This document shows, piece by piece, positions 34,452-45,688 of a DNA stretch of 64,000 nucleotides. Position numbers and translations under genes: made by a program. Source of the DNA: Streptomyces sp. NBC_01551 (GTDB lineage: Bacteria > Actinomycetota > Actinomycetes > Streptomycetales > Streptomycetaceae). The notes under the pieces are model-generated. The model saw only the letters and a list, made by a program, of their open reading frames with translations. It was not told where the DNA came from and searched no databases. The stretch lies in the NCBI RefSeq assembly GCF_026339935.1, contig NZ_JAPEPX010000001.1, forward strand, positions 3,839,501-3,903,500, given 5' to 3'. How positions within the stretch are numbered: the first letter of the stretch is position 1; every line of letters starts with the position of its first letter.

Positions 34452-35227
34452 CCACCGCGTTTCCTGGAGGGGACACCCCCCAGGCACCCCTGTCTCTGGG
34501 CATGCCCCAGCTGCCGGCCCCCGACTTCCCGGCCGACGTACGCGCCCGGCTCGAAGCGGACGCGAAGGAGGTCATCGCCCGCTACCCCGACAGCCGCTCC
34601 GCGCTGCTGCCGCTGCTGCACCTGACGCAGTCGGAAGAGGGGTACGTCTCCCGCACCGGCATCCGGTTCTGCGCCGAGGTCCTCGGGCTGACCACCGCCG
34701 AGGTCACGGCCGTGGCCACCTTCTACACGATGTACCGGCGCAAGGCCTCCGGCGACTACCAGGTCGGCGTCTGCACCAACACGCTGTGCGCGGTCATGGG
34801 CGGCGACGCCATCTTCGAGGAGCTCAAGGAGCACCTCGGGGTCGGCAACAACGAGACCACCCCGGACGGCAAGGTCACGCTGGAGCACATCGAGTGCAAC
34901 GCGGCCTGCGACTACGCCCCGGTGGTGATGGTCAACTGGGAGTTCTTCGACAACCAGACCCCCCAGTCCGCCAAGGCCATGGTGGACGACCTGCTCGCCG
35001 GCCGCCCCGTCGCTCCCACCCGGGGCGCCCCGCTGTGCACGTACAAGGAGACCGCCCGGATCCTGGCCGGCTTCCCGGACGAGCGCCCCGGCGCGGTCGA
35101 GGCCAGCGGCGGCGCCGGCCCCGCCTCCCTGATCGGCCTGCGCATCGCGCGCGGCGAGACCCCGCAGCACGGCAAGGTCGTACACCCGCGTGGCGAGGCC
35201 GCGGCCGGCACCGAGGAGGGGGAGTGA
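34448..35227 (+). CDS. nuoE: NADH-quinone oxidoreductase subunit E (2Fe-2S)
   Basis: A 259-residue thioredoxin-like [2Fe-2S] subunit (cluster N1a) of the NADH-oxidising module. Ligands are CTNTLC and CNAAC. About 80 residues beyond the core ([20 protein letters not shown] onward) extend the C-terminus relative to E. coli, typical of actinobacteria. The N-terminal 25 residues are Pro/Gly-rich and encoded over a hairpin-forming sequence. Overlaps nuoD by 4 bases and nuoF by 1. Confidence 0.96.
   Translation: MTTAFPGGDTPQAPLSLGMPQLPAPDFPADVRARLEADAKEVIARYPDSRSALLPLLHLTQSEEGYVSRTGIRFCAEVLGLTTAEVTAVATFYTMYRRKASGDYQVGVCTNTLCAVMGGDAIFEELKEHLGVGNNETTPDGKVTLEHIECNAACDYAPVVMVNWEFFDNQTPQSAKAMVDDLLAGRPVAPTRGAPLCTYKETARILAGFPDERPGAVEASGGAGPASLIGLRIARGETPQHGKVVHPRGEAAAGTEEGE
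34463..34484. repeat. Hairpin-forming sequence inside the nuoE start
   Basis: CCTGG-A-GGGG pairs with CCCC-CCAGG across a 3-base loop, 12 bases after the nuoE start codon. It encodes the non-conserved N-terminal residues of NuoE and might reduce initiation or be a small inserted palindrome. Confidence 0.5.
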
Positions 35228-36573
35228 TGTCGGTGACCACCGAGATGCACGAGAACGGCGCCCCGGAGAAGCTGCTGGCACCCGTGCTGTCGGCGTTCTG
35301 GGACGAGCCGCGGTCGTGGACGCTGGAGACCTACCGGCGCCACGAGGGGTACGAGGGTCTGCGCAAGGCGCTCGCGATGACCCCGGACGACCTCATCGCG
35401 TACGTGAAGGACTCGGGCCTGCGCGGACGCGGCGGCGCGGGCTTCCCCACCGGAATGAAGTGGCAGTTCATCCCGCAGGGCGACGGAAAGCCGCACTACC
35501 TCGTCGTGAACGCGGACGAGTCGGAGCCGGGAACCTGCAAGGACATCCCCCTTCTCTTCGCCAATCCGCACTCCCTCGTCGAGGGAATGATCATCGCCTG
35601 TTACGCGATCCGGTCGGAGCACGCCTTCATCTACCTGCGCGGCGAGACCGTGCCGGTGCTGCGACGCCTGCACGAGGCGGTGCGCGAGGCGTACGAGGCC
35701 GGCTACCTCGGCAAGGACATTCTGGGAAGCGGCCTCAACCTCGACATCACGGTGCACGCGGGAGCGGGCGCGTACATCTGCGGCGAGGAGACGGCACTGC
35801 TCGACTCCCTCGAAGGCCGGCGCGGTCAGCCCCGGCTGCGTCCTCCCTTCCCTGCCGTCGAAGGGCTCTACGCGTGCCCCACTGTCGTCAATAACGTCGA
35901 GTCGATCGCCTCGGTTCCCGCGATCCTGAACCGGGGCAAGGACTGGTTCAAGGCGATGGGGACCGAGAAGTCCCCCGGATTCACGCTGTACTCGCTCTCC
36001 GGGCACGTCGTCGCACCCGGCCAGTACGAGGCCCCGCTCGGCATCACCCTGCGCCAGCTCCTCGACATGAGCGGCGGGATGCGCCCCGGACACCGGCTGA
36101 AGTTCTGGACCCCGGGCGGCTCCTCCACCCCGATGTTCACGGACGAGCACCTCGACGTCCCGCTCGACTACGAGGGCGTCGGCGCCGCCGGCTCGATGCT
36201 CGGCACCAAGGCCCTCCAGTGCTTCGACGAGACGACCTGCGTCGTGCGCGCCGTCACCCGGTGGACCGAGTTCTACGCGCACGAGTCCTGCGGCAAGTGC
36301 ACCCCCTGCCGCGAAGGAACGTACTGGCTGGTCCAGTTGCTCCGCGACATCGAGGCCGGCAAGGGCGTCATGTCCGACCTCGACAAGCTGAACGACATCG
36401 CCGACAACATCAACGGCAAGTCGTTCTGCGCGCTCGGCGACGGCGCCGCCAGCCCGATCTTCTCCTCGCTCAAGTACTTCCGCGCGGAGTACGAGCAGCA
36501 CATCACGGGCAAGGGCTGCCCCTTCGACCCCAAGAAGTCGACCCTCTGGGCTGACACGGAGGTGAACGCGTGA
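35227..36573 (+). CDS. nuoF: NADH-quinone oxidoreductase subunit F (NADH/FMN-binding)
   Basis: A 448-residue subunit that oxidises NADH with FMN and passes electrons to cluster N3. It has the glycine-rich NADH site [14 protein letters not shown], the FMN region [12 protein letters not shown] and [19 protein letters not shown], and N3 ligands in [11 protein letters not shown] plus the later Cys in SFCALGD. The start is ATG 35227, one base overlapping nuoE; GTG one codon earlier is possible. It overlaps nuoG by 4 bases. Confidence 0.98.
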   Translation: MSVTTEMHENGAPEKLLAPVLSAFWDEPRSWTLETYRRHEGYEGLRKALAMTPDDLIAYVKDSGLRGRGGAGFPTGMKWQFIPQGDGKPHYLVVNADESEPGTCKDIPLLFANPHSLVEGMIIACYAIRSEHAFIYLRGETVPVLRRLHEAVREAYEAGYLGKDILGSGLNLDITVHAGAGAYICGEETALLDSLEGRRGQPRLRPPFPAVEGLYACPTVVNNVESIASVPAILNRGKDWFKAMGTEKSPGFTLYSLSGHVVAPGQYEAPLGITLRQLLDMSGGMRPGHRLKFWTPGGSSTPMFTDEHLDVPLDYEGVGAAGSMLGTKALQCFDETTCVVRAVTRWTEFYAHESCGKCTPCREGTYWLVQLLRDIEAGKGVMSDLDKLNDIADNINGKSFCALGDGAASPIFSSLKYFRAEYEQHITGKGCPFDPKKSTLWADTEVNA

Positions 36574-39086
36574 CCGTCACCAGTAACGCCCCCGCGGGTG
36601 GCGGCGAGGTCGCGGGGCGGCCGAAGGCCGCCGAGGACTCGGTGTCCCTGACCATCGACGGCGTCGAACTGTCGGTACCCAAGGGAACCCTGGTCATCCG
36701 GGCCGCCGAGCAGATCGGCATCGAGATCCCCCGGTTCTGCGACCACCCGCTCCTGGACCCCGTCGGCGCCTGCCGCCAGTGCATCGTCGAGGTGGAGGGC
36801 CAGCGCAAGCCGATGGCCTCCTGCACCATCACCTGCACCGACGGCATGGTCGTCAAGACGCAGCTGACCTCCGAGGTCGCCGAGAAGTCCCAGCGCGGGG
36901 TGATGGAGCTGCTGCTCATCAACCACCCGCTGGACTGCCCGGTCTGCGACAAAGGCGGCGAGTGCCCGCTGCAGAACCAGGCGATGTCGCACGGACAGAG
37001 CGACTCGCGTTTCGAGGGCAAGAAGCGCACGTACGAGAAGCCGGTGCCGATCTCCACGCAGGTGCTGCTGGACCGCGAGCGGTGCGTGCTGTGCGCGCGC
37101 TGCACCCGCTTCTCCACGCAGGTCGCCGGCGACCCGATGATCGAGCTCCTGGAACGCGGCGCGCTCCAGCAGGTCGGCATCGGCGAGGGCGACCCGTTCG
37201 AGTCGTACTTCTCCGGCAACACCATCCAGATCTGTCCCGTCGGCGCCCTCACCTCGGCCGCCTACCGGTTCCGCTCCCGCCCGTTCGACCTCGTCTCCTC
37301 CCCGAGCGTGTGCGAGCACTGCGCGGGCGGCTGCGCGACCCGGACCGACCACCGGCGCGGGAAGGTGCTGCGCCGGATGGCCGCCGAGGACCCCGAGGTC
37401 AACGAGGAGTGGATCTGCGACAAGGGCCGCTTCGGGTTCCGCTACGCGCAGCGCCCGGACCGGCTCACCACCCCGCTGGTGCGCGGCACCGACGGGGTCC
37501 TCGCCCCGGCGAGCTGGCCCGAGGCGCTGGAGGCCGCGGCCGCGGGGCTCGCCGCCGCGCGCGGCCGGGCCGGCGTCCTGACCGGCGGGCGGCTCACCGT
37601 CGAGGACGCGTACGCGTACGCCAAGTTCGCCCGGGTCGTCCTCGACACCAACGACATCGACTTCCGGGCCCGGATCCACAGCGCGGAGGAGGCCGAGTTC
37701 CTGGCCGCCACCGTCGCCGGCACCGGCAAGGACCTCGACGGCAGCGGGGTGACGTACGCGAAGCTGGAGGCGGCGCCCGCCGTCCTGCTCGTCGGCATCG
37801 AGTCCGAGGAGGAGGCCCCCGGGGTCTTCCTGCGGCTGCGCAAGGCCCACCGCAAGCACAAGCAGCGGACCTTCGCCCTCGCCCCGTTCGCCACCCGCGG
37901 CCTGGAGAAGGCGGGCGGCACACTGCTGGCCGCCGCCCCCGGCACCGAGCCCGAGTGGCTGGACGCCCTCGCCTCCCGGACCGGCCTGGAGGCCGGCGGG
38001 GCCGAGGCCGCCGAGGCGCTGCGGCGGCCCGGCGCGGTCGTCGTCGTCGGGGAGCGCCTCGCGGGCGTGCCCGGCGCGCTGACCGCAGCCGTACGGGCCG
38101 CCACCGCGACCGGGGCCACGCTGGTGTGGATCCCGCGCCGGGCCGGGGAGCGGGCCGCCGTCGAGGCGGGCGCCCTGCCGTCGCTGCTGCCCGGCGGCCG
38201 CCCGGCCACCGATCCGCGGGCCCGAGACGAGGTCAGGGCGGCCTGGGGCCTGGACGAACTCCCGCACCGCTACGGCCGTGACACCGGGCAGATCGTCGAG
38301 GCCGCCGCCGGACGCGAACTCTCCGCCCTGCTGGTCGCGGGCGTCGAGATCGCGGACCTGCCGGACCCGGCCCGCGCCCGGACCGCCCTCCAGGAGGCGT
38401 TCGTCGTCTCCCTGGAGCTGCGGCCCAGCGAGGTCACCGACCGCGCCGACGTGGTGCTCCCGGTCGCCGCGGTCGCCGAGAAGGAGGGCGCGTTCATCAA
38501 CTGGGAGGGCCGGGTCCGCCCGTTCGAGGCCGCGCTCAAGCCCGACCAGATGACCCGCCGGCTCGCCCCCGCCGACCACCGCGTGCTGCACATGCTGGCC
38601 GACGCGGCCGAGCGGCCGATCGCGCTGCCCGACGTACACGCCGTACGCCGGGAGCTCGACCGGCTCGGCCCGTGGGCCGGGGAGCGCGCCGAGGAGCAGT
38701 CCACCGGCACGGAGCCGCTGCCCCGCCCCGCCGCGGGCGAGGCGGTCCTCGCGGGCCACCGGCTGCTGCTGGACCAGGGCCGTCTCCAGGACGGGGACGA
38801 GGCGCTGGCCGGCACCCGGCACGAGGCGAGTGCCCGGCTGTCGGCCGCCACGGCCGCCGAGACGGGCGTCAAGGACGGCGACGTCCTCGCGGTCACCGGC
38901 CCGGCCGGCTCCGTGGAACTACCGCTGCGGATCACCGAGATGCCCGACCGGGTGGTCTGGCTCCCGCTGAACTCCACCGGCCGCGGCGTCCTCGCCGACG
39001 CCGGAGCCCGCCCGGGCACCCTCGTACGGATCGGCCCGGCGACCGCGGCCGACAGCAGCGGCACCGATGCGGAGGTGGGCGCGTGA
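36570..39086 (+). CDS. nuoG: NADH-quinone oxidoreductase subunit G
   Basis: An 838-residue iron-sulfur subunit. The N-terminal ferredoxin domain (about 30-110) has [15 protein letters not shown] for [2Fe-2S] cluster N1b. The His/Cys-ligated N5 and the N4 ligands follow ([36 protein letters not shown]). A further CEHCAGGC set near residue 249 suggests the additional N7-type cluster. The rest is a molybdopterin-oxidoreductase-like fold with degenerate Ala/Arg-rich segments and no cofactor residues expected. Overlaps nuoF and nuoH by 4 bases. Confidence 0.96.
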   Translation: MTVTSNAPAGGGEVAGRPKAAEDSVSLTIDGVELSVPKGTLVIRAAEQIGIEIPRFCDHPLLDPVGACRQCIVEVEGQRKPMASCTITCTDGMVVKTQLTSEVAEKSQRGVMELLLINHPLDCPVCDKGGECPLQNQAMSHGQSDSRFEGKKRTYEKPVPISTQVLLDRERCVLCARCTRFSTQVAGDPMIELLERGALQQVGIGEGDPFESYFSGNTIQICPVGALTSAAYRFRSRPFDLVSSPSVCEHCAGGCATRTDHRRGKVLRRMAAEDPEVNEEWICDKGRFGFRYAQRPDRLTTPLVRGTDGVLAPASWPEALEAAAAGLAAARGRAGVLTGGRLTVEDAYAYAKFARVVLDTNDIDFRARIHSAEEAEFLAATVAGTGKDLDGSGVTYAKLEAAPAVLLVGIESEEEAPGVFLRLRKAHRKHKQRTFALAPFATRGLEKAGGTLLAAAPGTEPEWLDALASRTGLEAGGAEAAEALRRPGAVVVVGERLAGVPGALTAAVRAATATGATLVWIPRRAGERAAVEAGALPSLLPGGRPATDPRARDEVRAAWGLDELPHRYGRDTGQIVEAAAGRELSALLVAGVEIADLPDPARARTALQEAFVVSLELRPSEVTDRADVVLPVAAVAEKEGAFINWEGRVRPFEAALKPDQMTRRLAPADHRVLHMLADAAERPIALPDVHAVRRELDRLGPWAGERAEEQSTGTEPLPRPAAGEAVLAGHRLLLDQGRLQDGDEALAGTRHEASARLSAATAAETGVKDGDVLAVTGPAGSVELPLRITEMPDRVVWLPLNSTGRGVLADAGARPGTLVRIGPATAADSSGTDAEVGA

Positions 39087-40453
39087 ACGCGGTACAGCTC
39101 GCTGCCGAGGACCTCTCCCTGTTCGGCAGGGACGTCTGGTGGCTCGTCGTCGTCAAGGCGGTGTTCTGCTTCGCCTTCCTGATGGTGACCGTGCTCTTCT
39201 CCATCGTGTGGGAGCGCAAGGTCGTCGCCTGGATGCAGCTGCGCATCGGCCCCAACCGGCACGGCCCCTGGGGCATGCTCCAGTCGCTCGCCGACGGCGT
39301 GAAGCTGATGCTCAAGGAAGACATCATCGTCAAGCGGGCCGACAAGGTGGTCTACGTCCTGGCCCCGATCATCGCGGCGATCCCGGCCTTCATGGCCATC
39401 GCGGTGATCCCCTTCGGTCCGCCCGGCGACGAGGTCTCGATCTTCGGCCAGCGCACCACGATGCAGCTCACCGACCTGCCGATCGCGATGCTCTACATCC
39501 TCGCGGTCGCCTCGGTCGGCATCTACGGCATCGTCCTCGCCGGCTGGTCCTCGGGCTCGACGTACCCGCTGCTCGGGGGCTTGCGCTCCTGCGCGCAGAT
39601 GATCTCGTACGAGATCGCGATGGGCGCGGCGTTCGCCTCGGTCTTCCTCTACTCCGGGTCGATGTCGACCTCGGCGATCGTGGAGGCGCAGGCGGACCGC
39701 TGGTACATCATCCTGCTGCCGGTCTCGTTCATCATCTACGTCATCACGATGGTCGGCGAGACGAACCGCGCCCCCTTCGACATGCCGGAGTCCGAGGGCG
39801 ACCTCGTCGGCGGCTTCAACACCGAGTACTCCTCCATCAAGTTCGCGCTGTTCATGCTGGCCGAGTACGTCAACATGGTCACCGTCTCGGCGGTCTCGGT
39901 CACCCTCTTCCTCGGCGGCTGGCGGGCCCCGGCCCCCATCTCCACGTACTGGGAGGGCGCGAACCACGGCTGGTGGCCGATGCTCTGGTTCGTCATCAAG
40001 GTCCAGCTGCTGCTGTTCTTCTTCATCTGGCTGCGCGGCACGCTGCCCCGCGTCCGCTACGACCAGCTGATGAAGCTCGGCTGGAAGGTCCTGATCCCGG
40101 TCTCCGTGGTCTGGCTCATGCTCGTCGCCACCGTCCGCGCGCTGCGGAACGAGAACTACGACTTCCAGCAGATCGTGCTCTACGTCGGCGGCGGAGTCAT
40201 CGCGATCCTGCTGCTGTCCTTCGTCGCCGACCTCTTCCGCGACAAGAAGGCGAAGGCGGCCGCCGAGGAGGCCGGAAAGACGGCGGCGGGCGCGGACTTC
40301 GACCCGCTGGCGGGCGGGTTCCCCGTACCGCCCAAGCCCGGCCAGGAGCTGGCACCCGTACCGCGCAGGCGGCCCCGCCACGAGCGGGAGCTGATTGTCA
40401 GTGGCGGGACGAATACTGACAGTGACCGAGAGGAGGGTGCTGAGAATGCCTGA
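39083..40453 (+). CDS. nuoH: NADH-quinone oxidoreductase subunit H
   Basis: A 456-residue membrane subunit at the junction of the two arms that forms the quinone entry and the first proton-path segment. Eight helices are visible, with the conserved loops [37 protein letters not shown] and [20 protein letters not shown]. The last 55 residues are a hydrophilic Pro/Arg-rich tail usual in actinobacteria. The GTG 39083 start overlaps nuoG's stop by 4 bases, and nuoI starts 8 bases before its stop ends. Confidence 0.97.
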   Translation: MNAVQLAAEDLSLFGRDVWWLVVVKAVFCFAFLMVTVLFSIVWERKVVAWMQLRIGPNRHGPWGMLQSLADGVKLMLKEDIIVKRADKVVYVLAPIIAAIPAFMAIAVIPFGPPGDEVSIFGQRTTMQLTDLPIAMLYILAVASVGIYGIVLAGWSSGSTYPLLGGLRSCAQMISYEIAMGAAFASVFLYSGSMSTSAIVEAQADRWYIILLPVSFIIYVITMVGETNRAPFDMPESEGDLVGGFNTEYSSIKFALFMLAEYVNMVTVSAVSVTLFLGGWRAPAPISTYWEGANHGWWPMLWFVIKVQLLLFFFIWLRGTLPRVRYDQLMKLGWKVLIPVSVVWLMLVATVRALRNENYDFQQIVLYVGGGVIAILLLSFVADLFRDKKAKAAAEEAGKTAAGADFDPLAGGFPVPPKPGQELAPVPRRRPRHERELIVSGGTNTDSDREEGAENA

Positions 40454-41042
40454 CGCGGAGAACGAGAAGTGGCAGAACCCGGTGGCCGGCTTCGGCGTGA
40501 CCTTCAAGGCCATGTTCAAGAAGCGCCTCACCGAGCAGTACCCGGAGCAGCAGAAGACCACCGCACCGCGCTTCCACGGCCGGCACCAGCTCAACCGGCA
40601 CCCGGACGGTCTGGAGAAGTGCATCGGGTGTGAACTGTGCGCCTGGGCCTGTCCCGCCGACGCCATCTACGTGGAGGGCGCGGACAACACGGAGGAGGAG
40701 CGCTACTCCCCGGGCGAGCGGTACGGCGCGGTCTACCAGATCAACTACGCCCGCTGCATCCTGTGCGGGCTGTGCATCGAGGCCTGCCCGACCCGCGCGC
40801 TGACGATGACGAACGAGTTCGAACTGGCCGACTCCAGCCGCGAATCGCTCATCTACACCAAGGAGCAGCTGCTCGCCGGTCTGACCGAGGGCATGGTCGA
40901 GGCCCCGCACCCGATGTACCCGGGCGCGGACGACCAGGACTACTACCGGGGGCTGGTGACCGGTGCGGCTCCGGGTACGGAGCGCCAGGTCGCCGTCTCC
41001 AAGGGCGAGCAGGCGGCGCCCTCCGAGGGGGTGGGGGCGTGA
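40446..41042 (+). CDS. nuoI: NADH-quinone oxidoreductase subunit I (two 4Fe-4S)
   Basis: A 198-residue ferredoxin-type subunit that carries clusters N6a and N6b between NuoG and NuoB. Ligand sets are [12 protein letters not shown] and [12 protein letters not shown]. The N-terminal amphipathic segment ([20 protein letters not shown]) attaches to the membrane arm. A GAGGAGGG site lies before ATG 40446, within the end of nuoH. Overlaps nuoJ by 4 bases. Confidence 0.98.
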   Translation: MPDAENEKWQNPVAGFGVTFKAMFKKRLTEQYPEQQKTTAPRFHGRHQLNRHPDGLEKCIGCELCAWACPADAIYVEGADNTEEERYSPGERYGAVYQINYARCILCGLCIEACPTRALTMTNEFELADSSRESLIYTKEQLLAGLTEGMVEAPHPMYPGADDQDYYRGLVTGAAPGTERQVAVSKGEQAAPSEGVGA

Positions 41043-41851
41043 GCGCCATCGCCGCGGCCGCCACGGTCACCTCCACCGGCGAGGCGGTGCAGTTCTGGGT
41101 CCTCGCCACCATCGCCGTCATCGGCGCCCTGTCCACGATCCTGATGAAGAAGGCCGTGCACAGCGCGCTGAGCCTCGCCGGGACGATGATCATCCTGGCG
41201 GTCTTCTACCTCGCCAACGGGGCCTACTTCCTGGGCGTCGTCCAGGTCATCGTCTACACCGGCGCCATCATGATGCTGTTCCTCTTCGTGGTCATGCTCG
41301 TCGGCGTCACCGCCGCGGACTCTCTCAAGGAGACGCTCAAGGGCCAGCGCTGGATGGCCGTGCTCTGCGCCCTCGGCTTCGGCACCCTGCTGATCGCCGG
41401 CATCGCCCACGCCCGGCTGGACCACTTCACCGGGCTCGGCCGGATCAACTCCGGCGGGCACGTCGAAGGCCTGGCCACGCTGATCTTCACCAAGTACGTG
41501 TTCGCCTTCGAGATCACCGGCGCCCTGCTGATCACCGCGGCCGTCGGCGCGATGGTCCTCACCCACCGCGAGCGCACGGAGCGGGCCGCCACCCAGCGCG
41601 AGCTCGCCGAGCGGCGCGTACGCGAGGGCGTCCAGCTCCCGCCGCTGCCCGCCCCCGGCGTCTACGCCCGGCACAACGCGGTCGACGTCGCCGGTCTGCT
41701 GCCGGACGGCACCCCGTCCGAGCTGACCGTCAGCAAGACGCTGCGCGCCCGCGGCCAGATCCGGGACGTCTCCGGCGAGGCGCTCAGCGACCTGAAGGCG
41801 CTGGAACAGGCCTCGGCGGAGCGCCTCGGCCGTGAGGAGGCCTCCAAGTGA
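41039..41851 (+). CDS. nuoJ: NADH-quinone oxidoreductase subunit J
   Basis: A 270-residue membrane subunit with five helices. The third contains the pi-bulge region [20 protein letters not shown], important for coupling electron transfer to proton pumping. The hydrophilic C-terminal 90 residues are longer than in E. coli and end in a Glu/Arg-rich helix. The GTG 41039 start overlaps nuoI by 4 bases and the stop overlaps nuoK by 4. Confidence 0.96.
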   Translation: MSAIAAAATVTSTGEAVQFWVLATIAVIGALSTILMKKAVHSALSLAGTMIILAVFYLANGAYFLGVVQVIVYTGAIMMLFLFVVMLVGVTAADSLKETLKGQRWMAVLCALGFGTLLIAGIAHARLDHFTGLGRINSGGHVEGLATLIFTKYVFAFEITGALLITAAVGAMVLTHRERTERAATQRELAERRVREGVQLPPLPAPGVYARHNAVDVAGLLPDGTPSELTVSKTLRARGQIRDVSGEALSDLKALEQASAERLGREEASK

Positions 41852-42147
41852 ATCCGGTCAACTACCTGTACCTGGCCGCCCTGCTGTTCACCATCGGGGC
41901 CTCCGGCGTGCTCATCCGCAAGAACGCGATCGTGCTGTTCATGTGCGTCGAGCTGATGCTCAACGCCTGCAACCTCGCCTTCGTCGCCTTCTCCCGGATG
42001 CACGGCAACCTCGACGGCCAGATCATCGCGTTCTTCACGATGGTCGTCGCCGCCGCGGAGGTCGTGGTCGGCCTGGCGATCATCGTGTCGCTCTTCCGTA
42101 CCCGCCACTCGGCCTCGGTCGACGACGCCAGCCTGATGAAGCTGTAA
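41848..42147 (+). CDS. nuoK: NADH-quinone oxidoreductase subunit K
   Basis: A 99-residue subunit with three helices, related to MrpC of cation antiporters. The buried proton-path glutamates are in [15 protein letters not shown] and in [18 protein letters not shown]. Start is GTG 41848, overlapping nuoJ; nuoL follows after 12 bases. Confidence 0.97.
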   Translation: MNPVNYLYLAALLFTIGASGVLIRKNAIVLFMCVELMLNACNLAFVAFSRMHGNLDGQIIAFFTMVVAAAEVVVGLAIIVSLFRTRHSASVDDASLMKL

Positions 42148-42159
42148 GGGGCGCTCACA

Positions 42160-44055
42160 GTGGAGAATCTGATCGGGCTGCTGATCGCGGCGCCCCTGCT
42201 CGGGGCGGTGGTGCTGCTCTGCGGCGGCCGACGCCTCGACAAGGCCGGGCACTGGCTCGGCACCCTGTTCGCAGCCGCCTCCTTCGGGATCGGCGTGGTC
42301 CTGTTCGCCGACCTGCTCGGGCGCGCCGCCGAGGACCGGACCCTGCACGAGAAGGTGTACACCTGGATCCCGGTCGAGGGCTTCCAGGCGGACGTCGCCT
42401 TCCAGCTGGACCAGCTCTCGATGACCTTCGTCCTGCTGATCTCCGGGGTGGGCACGCTCATCCACGTGTACTCGATCGGGTACATGGAGCACGACGAGCG
42501 CCGGCGCCGCTTCTTCGGCTACCTCAACCTCTTCCTCGCGGCGATGCTGCTGCTGGTCCTCGCCGACAACTACCTGCTGCTGTACGTCGGCTGGGAGGGC
42601 GTGGGCCTGGCCTCGTACCTGCTCATCGGCTTCTGGCAGCACAAGCCCAGCGCGGCGACCGCCGCGAAGAAGGCCTTCCTGGTCAACCGGGTCGGCGACA
42701 TGGGCCTGTCGATCGCGATCATGCTGATGTTCACCACCTTCGGGACCTTCGCCTTCGGGCCGGTGTTCGCCTCGGTCGGCAACGCGACCGAGGGCAAGCT
42801 GACGGCGATCGCCCTGATGCTGCTGCTCGCCGCCTGCGGCAAGTCGGCCCAGGTCCCGCTGCAGTCCTGGCTCGGGGACGCGATGGAGGGCCCGACCCCG
42901 GTCTCGGCCCTGATCCACGCGGCGACGATGGTGACGGCGGGCGTGTACCTGATCGTCCGCTCGGCCGCCGTCTTCAACGGGGCGCCGGACGCCCAGCTGG
43001 TGGTCACCGTCGTCGGCGCGGTCACGCTGCTCTTCGGTGCGATCGTCGGTTGCGCGAAGGACGACATCAAGAAGGCCCTCGCCGGGTCGACGATGTCCCA
43101 GATCGGCTACATGATCCTGGCGGCGGGCCTCGGCCCCATCGGGTACGTCTTCGCGATCATGCACCTGGTGACGCACGGCTTCTTCAAGGCCGGCCTCTTC
43201 CTCGGCGCGGGTTCCGTCATGCACGGGATGAACGACGAGGTGGACATGCGCAAGTACGGCGCCCTGCGCAAGTTCATGCCGGTCACCTTCGTCACCTTCG
43301 GCCTCGGCTACCTGGCGATCATCGGATTCCCCGGCCTGTCCGGCTTCTTCTCCAAGGACATGATCATCGAGGCGGCCTTCGCCAAGGGCGGCACCCAGGG
43401 CTGGATCCTCGGCGGGGTCACCCTGCTGGGCGCCGGCATCACCGCCTTCTACATGACCCGCGTCATGCTCCTCACCTTCTTCGGCGAGAAGCGCTGGCAG
43501 CCGGACGCGGAAGGCCACGCGCCGCACCCGCACGAGTCCCCGAAGTCCATGACCGTCCCGATGGTCATCCTGGCGTTCGGGTCGGTCTTCGCCGGCGCGT
43601 TCTTCGAGATCGGCGAGCGCTTCCTGAAGTGGCTGGAGCCCGTCACCGGTTACGAGCACGGCGACTCGCCGGTCAGCGCCGTGGCGGTGACCGCGTCCAC
43701 CATGGTGGTCCTGGTCGTCGGCGTCGCCATCGCCTGGTCGATGTACGGCCGCAGGCCCGTTCCGGTGGTCGCCCCGCGCGGCTCGCTCCTCACCCGGGCG
43801 GCCCGGCGGGACCTGCTCCAGGACGACTTCAACCACGTCGTCCTGGTGCGCGGCGGGGAGCACCTGACCCGCTCGCTCGTGTACGTCGACCACAGCCTCG
43901 TCGACGGGGTGGTCAACGGGACGGCCGCCTCGGTCGGCGGGCTCTCGGGCCGGCTGCGCAAGCTGCAGAACGGCTACGCCCGCAGCTACGCGGTCTCGAT
44001 GTTCGGGGGGACGGCGATCCTCATCGCCGCGACCCTGCTGATGAGGGCGGTGTGA
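42160..44055 (+). CDS. nuoL: NADH-quinone oxidoreductase subunit L (antiporter-like)
   Basis: A 631-residue distal proton-pumping subunit with about 16 helices and the long lateral helix near the C-terminus. Family motifs include [18 protein letters not shown] near residue 142 with the key Glu, and [20 protein letters not shown] with the Lys/His path nearby. The start is GTG 42160. One base separates it from nuoM. Related to MrpA-type antiporters. Confidence 0.98.
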   Translation: MENLIGLLIAAPLLGAVVLLCGGRRLDKAGHWLGTLFAAASFGIGVVLFADLLGRAAEDRTLHEKVYTWIPVEGFQADVAFQLDQLSMTFVLLISGVGTLIHVYSIGYMEHDERRRRFFGYLNLFLAAMLLLVLADNYLLLYVGWEGVGLASYLLIGFWQHKPSAATAAKKAFLVNRVGDMGLSIAIMLMFTTFGTFAFGPVFASVGNATEGKLTAIALMLLLAACGKSAQVPLQSWLGDAMEGPTPVSALIHAATMVTAGVYLIVRSAAVFNGAPDAQLVVTVVGAVTLLFGAIVGCAKDDIKKALAGSTMSQIGYMILAAGLGPIGYVFAIMHLVTHGFFKAGLFLGAGSVMHGMNDEVDMRKYGALRKFMPVTFVTFGLGYLAIIGFPGLSGFFSKDMIIEAAFAKGGTQGWILGGVTLLGAGITAFYMTRVMLLTFFGEKRWQPDAEGHAPHPHESPKSMTVPMVILAFGSVFAGAFFEIGERFLKWLEPVTGYEHGDSPVSAVAVTASTMVVLVVGVAIAWSMYGRRPVPVVAPRGSLLTRAARRDLLQDDFNHVVLVRGGEHLTRSLVYVDHSLVDGVVNGTAASVGGLSGRLRKLQNGYARSYAVSMFGGTAILIAATLLMRAV

Positions 44056-44056
44056 A

Positions 44057-45688
44057 ATGAGTTTCCCGCTTCTGACGGTGACGGCCGCGGTACCCGCGGT
44101 CGGAGCCGTCCTGACGGCGGCCGTCCCGGCCGCCCGCAGGACCGCCGCCAAATGGCTCGCGCTGCTCTTCTCCCTGGCGACCCTGGCCCTGGCCGTGCTC
44201 GTCGCCGTCCGCTTCGAGCCCGGTGGCGCCCGCTACCAGCTCACCGAATCCCACGCCTGGATCCCCGACTTCGGGGTCCGCTACGAACTGGGCGTGGACG
44301 GCATCGGGGTGGCGCTCATCGCGCTCACCGCCCTGCTGATCCCGTTCGTCATCGCGGCGGGCTGGAACGACGCCGACACTTCCCCGAGCTCTTCGAGCAG
44401 GGGAGGCCCCAAGGAGACCGCCTCCTACCGCTGGCGGCCGACGCAAGGGTTCTTCGCCCTGATCCTGATGGTCGAGGCGATGGTGATCATCTCCTTCGAG
44501 GCCACCGACGTCTTCCTCTTCTACATCTTCTTCGAAGCCATGCTCATCCCGATGTACTTCCTCATCGGCGGCTTCGGGGACCGGGCACACGCAGGCAGCG
44601 ACGAGAACGCGGCCGCGCAGCGCTCGTACGCGGCGGTCAAGTTCCTCCTCTACAACCTGGCCGGCGGCCTGATCATGCTCGCCGCCGTCATCGGGCTGTA
44701 CGTGGTCGCCGGGAACTTCTCGCTCCAGGAGATCACCGCCGCCCGCGCCGCGGGCACGCTCGACATGGCGACCAACACCGAGCGGCTGCTGTTCCTCGGC
44801 TTCTTCTTCGCCTTCGCGGTGAAGGCCCCGCTGTGGCCGCTGCACACCTGGCTGCCGAACGCGATGGGCGAGTCCACCGCCCCGGTGGCCGTCCTGATCA
44901 CCGCGGTCGTCGACAAGGTCGGCACCTTCGCGATGCTCCGCTTCTGTCTCGGGCTCTTCCCCGACGCCAGCAAGTGGGCCACGCCGGTGATCCTCGTCCT
45001 GGCCCTGATCAGCATCGTCTACGGCGCGCTGCTCGCCGTCGGCCAGCGGGACATCAAGCGGCTGGTCGCGTACGCGTCGATCTCGCACTTCGGCTTCATC
45101 ATCCTGGGCATCTTCGCGATGACCTCCCAGGGCCAGTCGGGCGCGACGCTGTACATGGTCAACCACGGGCTCTCGACGGCGGCGCTGATGCTGGTGGCCG
45201 GCTTCCTGATCTCGCGGCGCGGCTCGCGGCTCATCGCCGACTACGGCGGTGTGCAGAAGGTGGCCCCGGTGCTCGCCGGCACCTTCCTGATCGGCGGCCT
45301 CGCCACCCTCTCGCTGCCGGGCCTGGCCCCGTTCGTCAGCGAATTCCTGGTCCTGGTCGGCACGTACGCCCGGTACCCGGTCGTCGGCATCATCGCCACC
45401 TTCGGGATCGTGCTGGCCGCGCTCTACACCCTGGTGCTCTACCAGCGCACCATGACCGGCCCCGTGAAGGAGGAGGTCCGCACGATGCCGGACCTGCACC
45501 TGCGGGAAATGCTGGTGGTCGCCCCGCTGATCGCCCTGCTGATCGGGCTCGGCGTCTACCCGAAGGTGCTCACCGACATCGTCAACCCGGCGGTCGAGCA
45601 CACCATGTCCGACGTGAAGCGGACGGACCCGAAGCCCGAGGTGGCTGTCGAGGCCGTGCCCGCGAAGAATGGGGAGGCGGCGAAGTGA
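44057..45688 (+). CDS. nuoM: NADH-quinone oxidoreductase subunit M, with an in-frame repeat insertion
   Basis: A 543-residue antiporter-like pump subunit. Conserved features are FFEAMLIPMYFLIGGFG with the pump Glu near residue 160, PLWPLHTWLPNAMGESTAPV and AYASISHFGFIILGIF. Between WNDAD and YRWRPTQGFFAL, a cytosolic or periplasmic loop near residues 108-128, lies a low-complexity run, TSPSSSSRGGPKET, which I recall as absent from other NuoM proteins. It is encoded by a small palindromic repeat. It overlaps nuoN by 4 bases. Confidence 0.97.
   Translation: MSFPLLTVTAAVPAVGAVLTAAVPAARRTAAKWLALLFSLATLALAVLVAVRFEPGGARYQLTESHAWIPDFGVRYELGVDGIGVALIALTALLIPFVIAAGWNDADTSPSSSSRGGPKETASYRWRPTQGFFALILMVEAMVIISFEATDVFLFYIFFEAMLIPMYFLIGGFGDRAHAGSDENAAAQRSYAAVKFLLYNLAGGLIMLAAVIGLYVVAGNFSLQEITAARAAGTLDMATNTERLLFLGFFFAFAVKAPLWPLHTWLPNAMGESTAPVAVLITAVVDKVGTFAMLRFCLGLFPDASKWATPVILVLALISIVYGALLAVGQRDIKRLVAYASISHFGFIILGIFAMTSQGQSGATLYMVNHGLSTAALMLVAGFLISRRGSRLIADYGGVQKVAPVLAGTFLIGGLATLSLPGLAPFVSEFLVLVGTYARYPVVGIIATFGIVLAALYTLVLYQRTMTGPVKEEVRTMPDLHLREMLVVAPLIALLIGLGVYPKVLTDIVNPAVEHTMSDVKRTDPKPEVAVEAVPAKNGEAAK
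44378..44413. repeat. Small palindromic repeat inserted in nuoM
   Basis: CCCC-GA-GCTC-TTC-GAGC-A-GGGG forms a hairpin (44382-44403) inside nuoM. It resembles short intergenic palindromes found in many copies in Streptomyces genomes, which carry CCCC...GCTC...GAGC...GGGG arms and a trailing GGCCCC. It sits in frame and encodes the extra Ser-rich loop. Confidence 0.6.
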
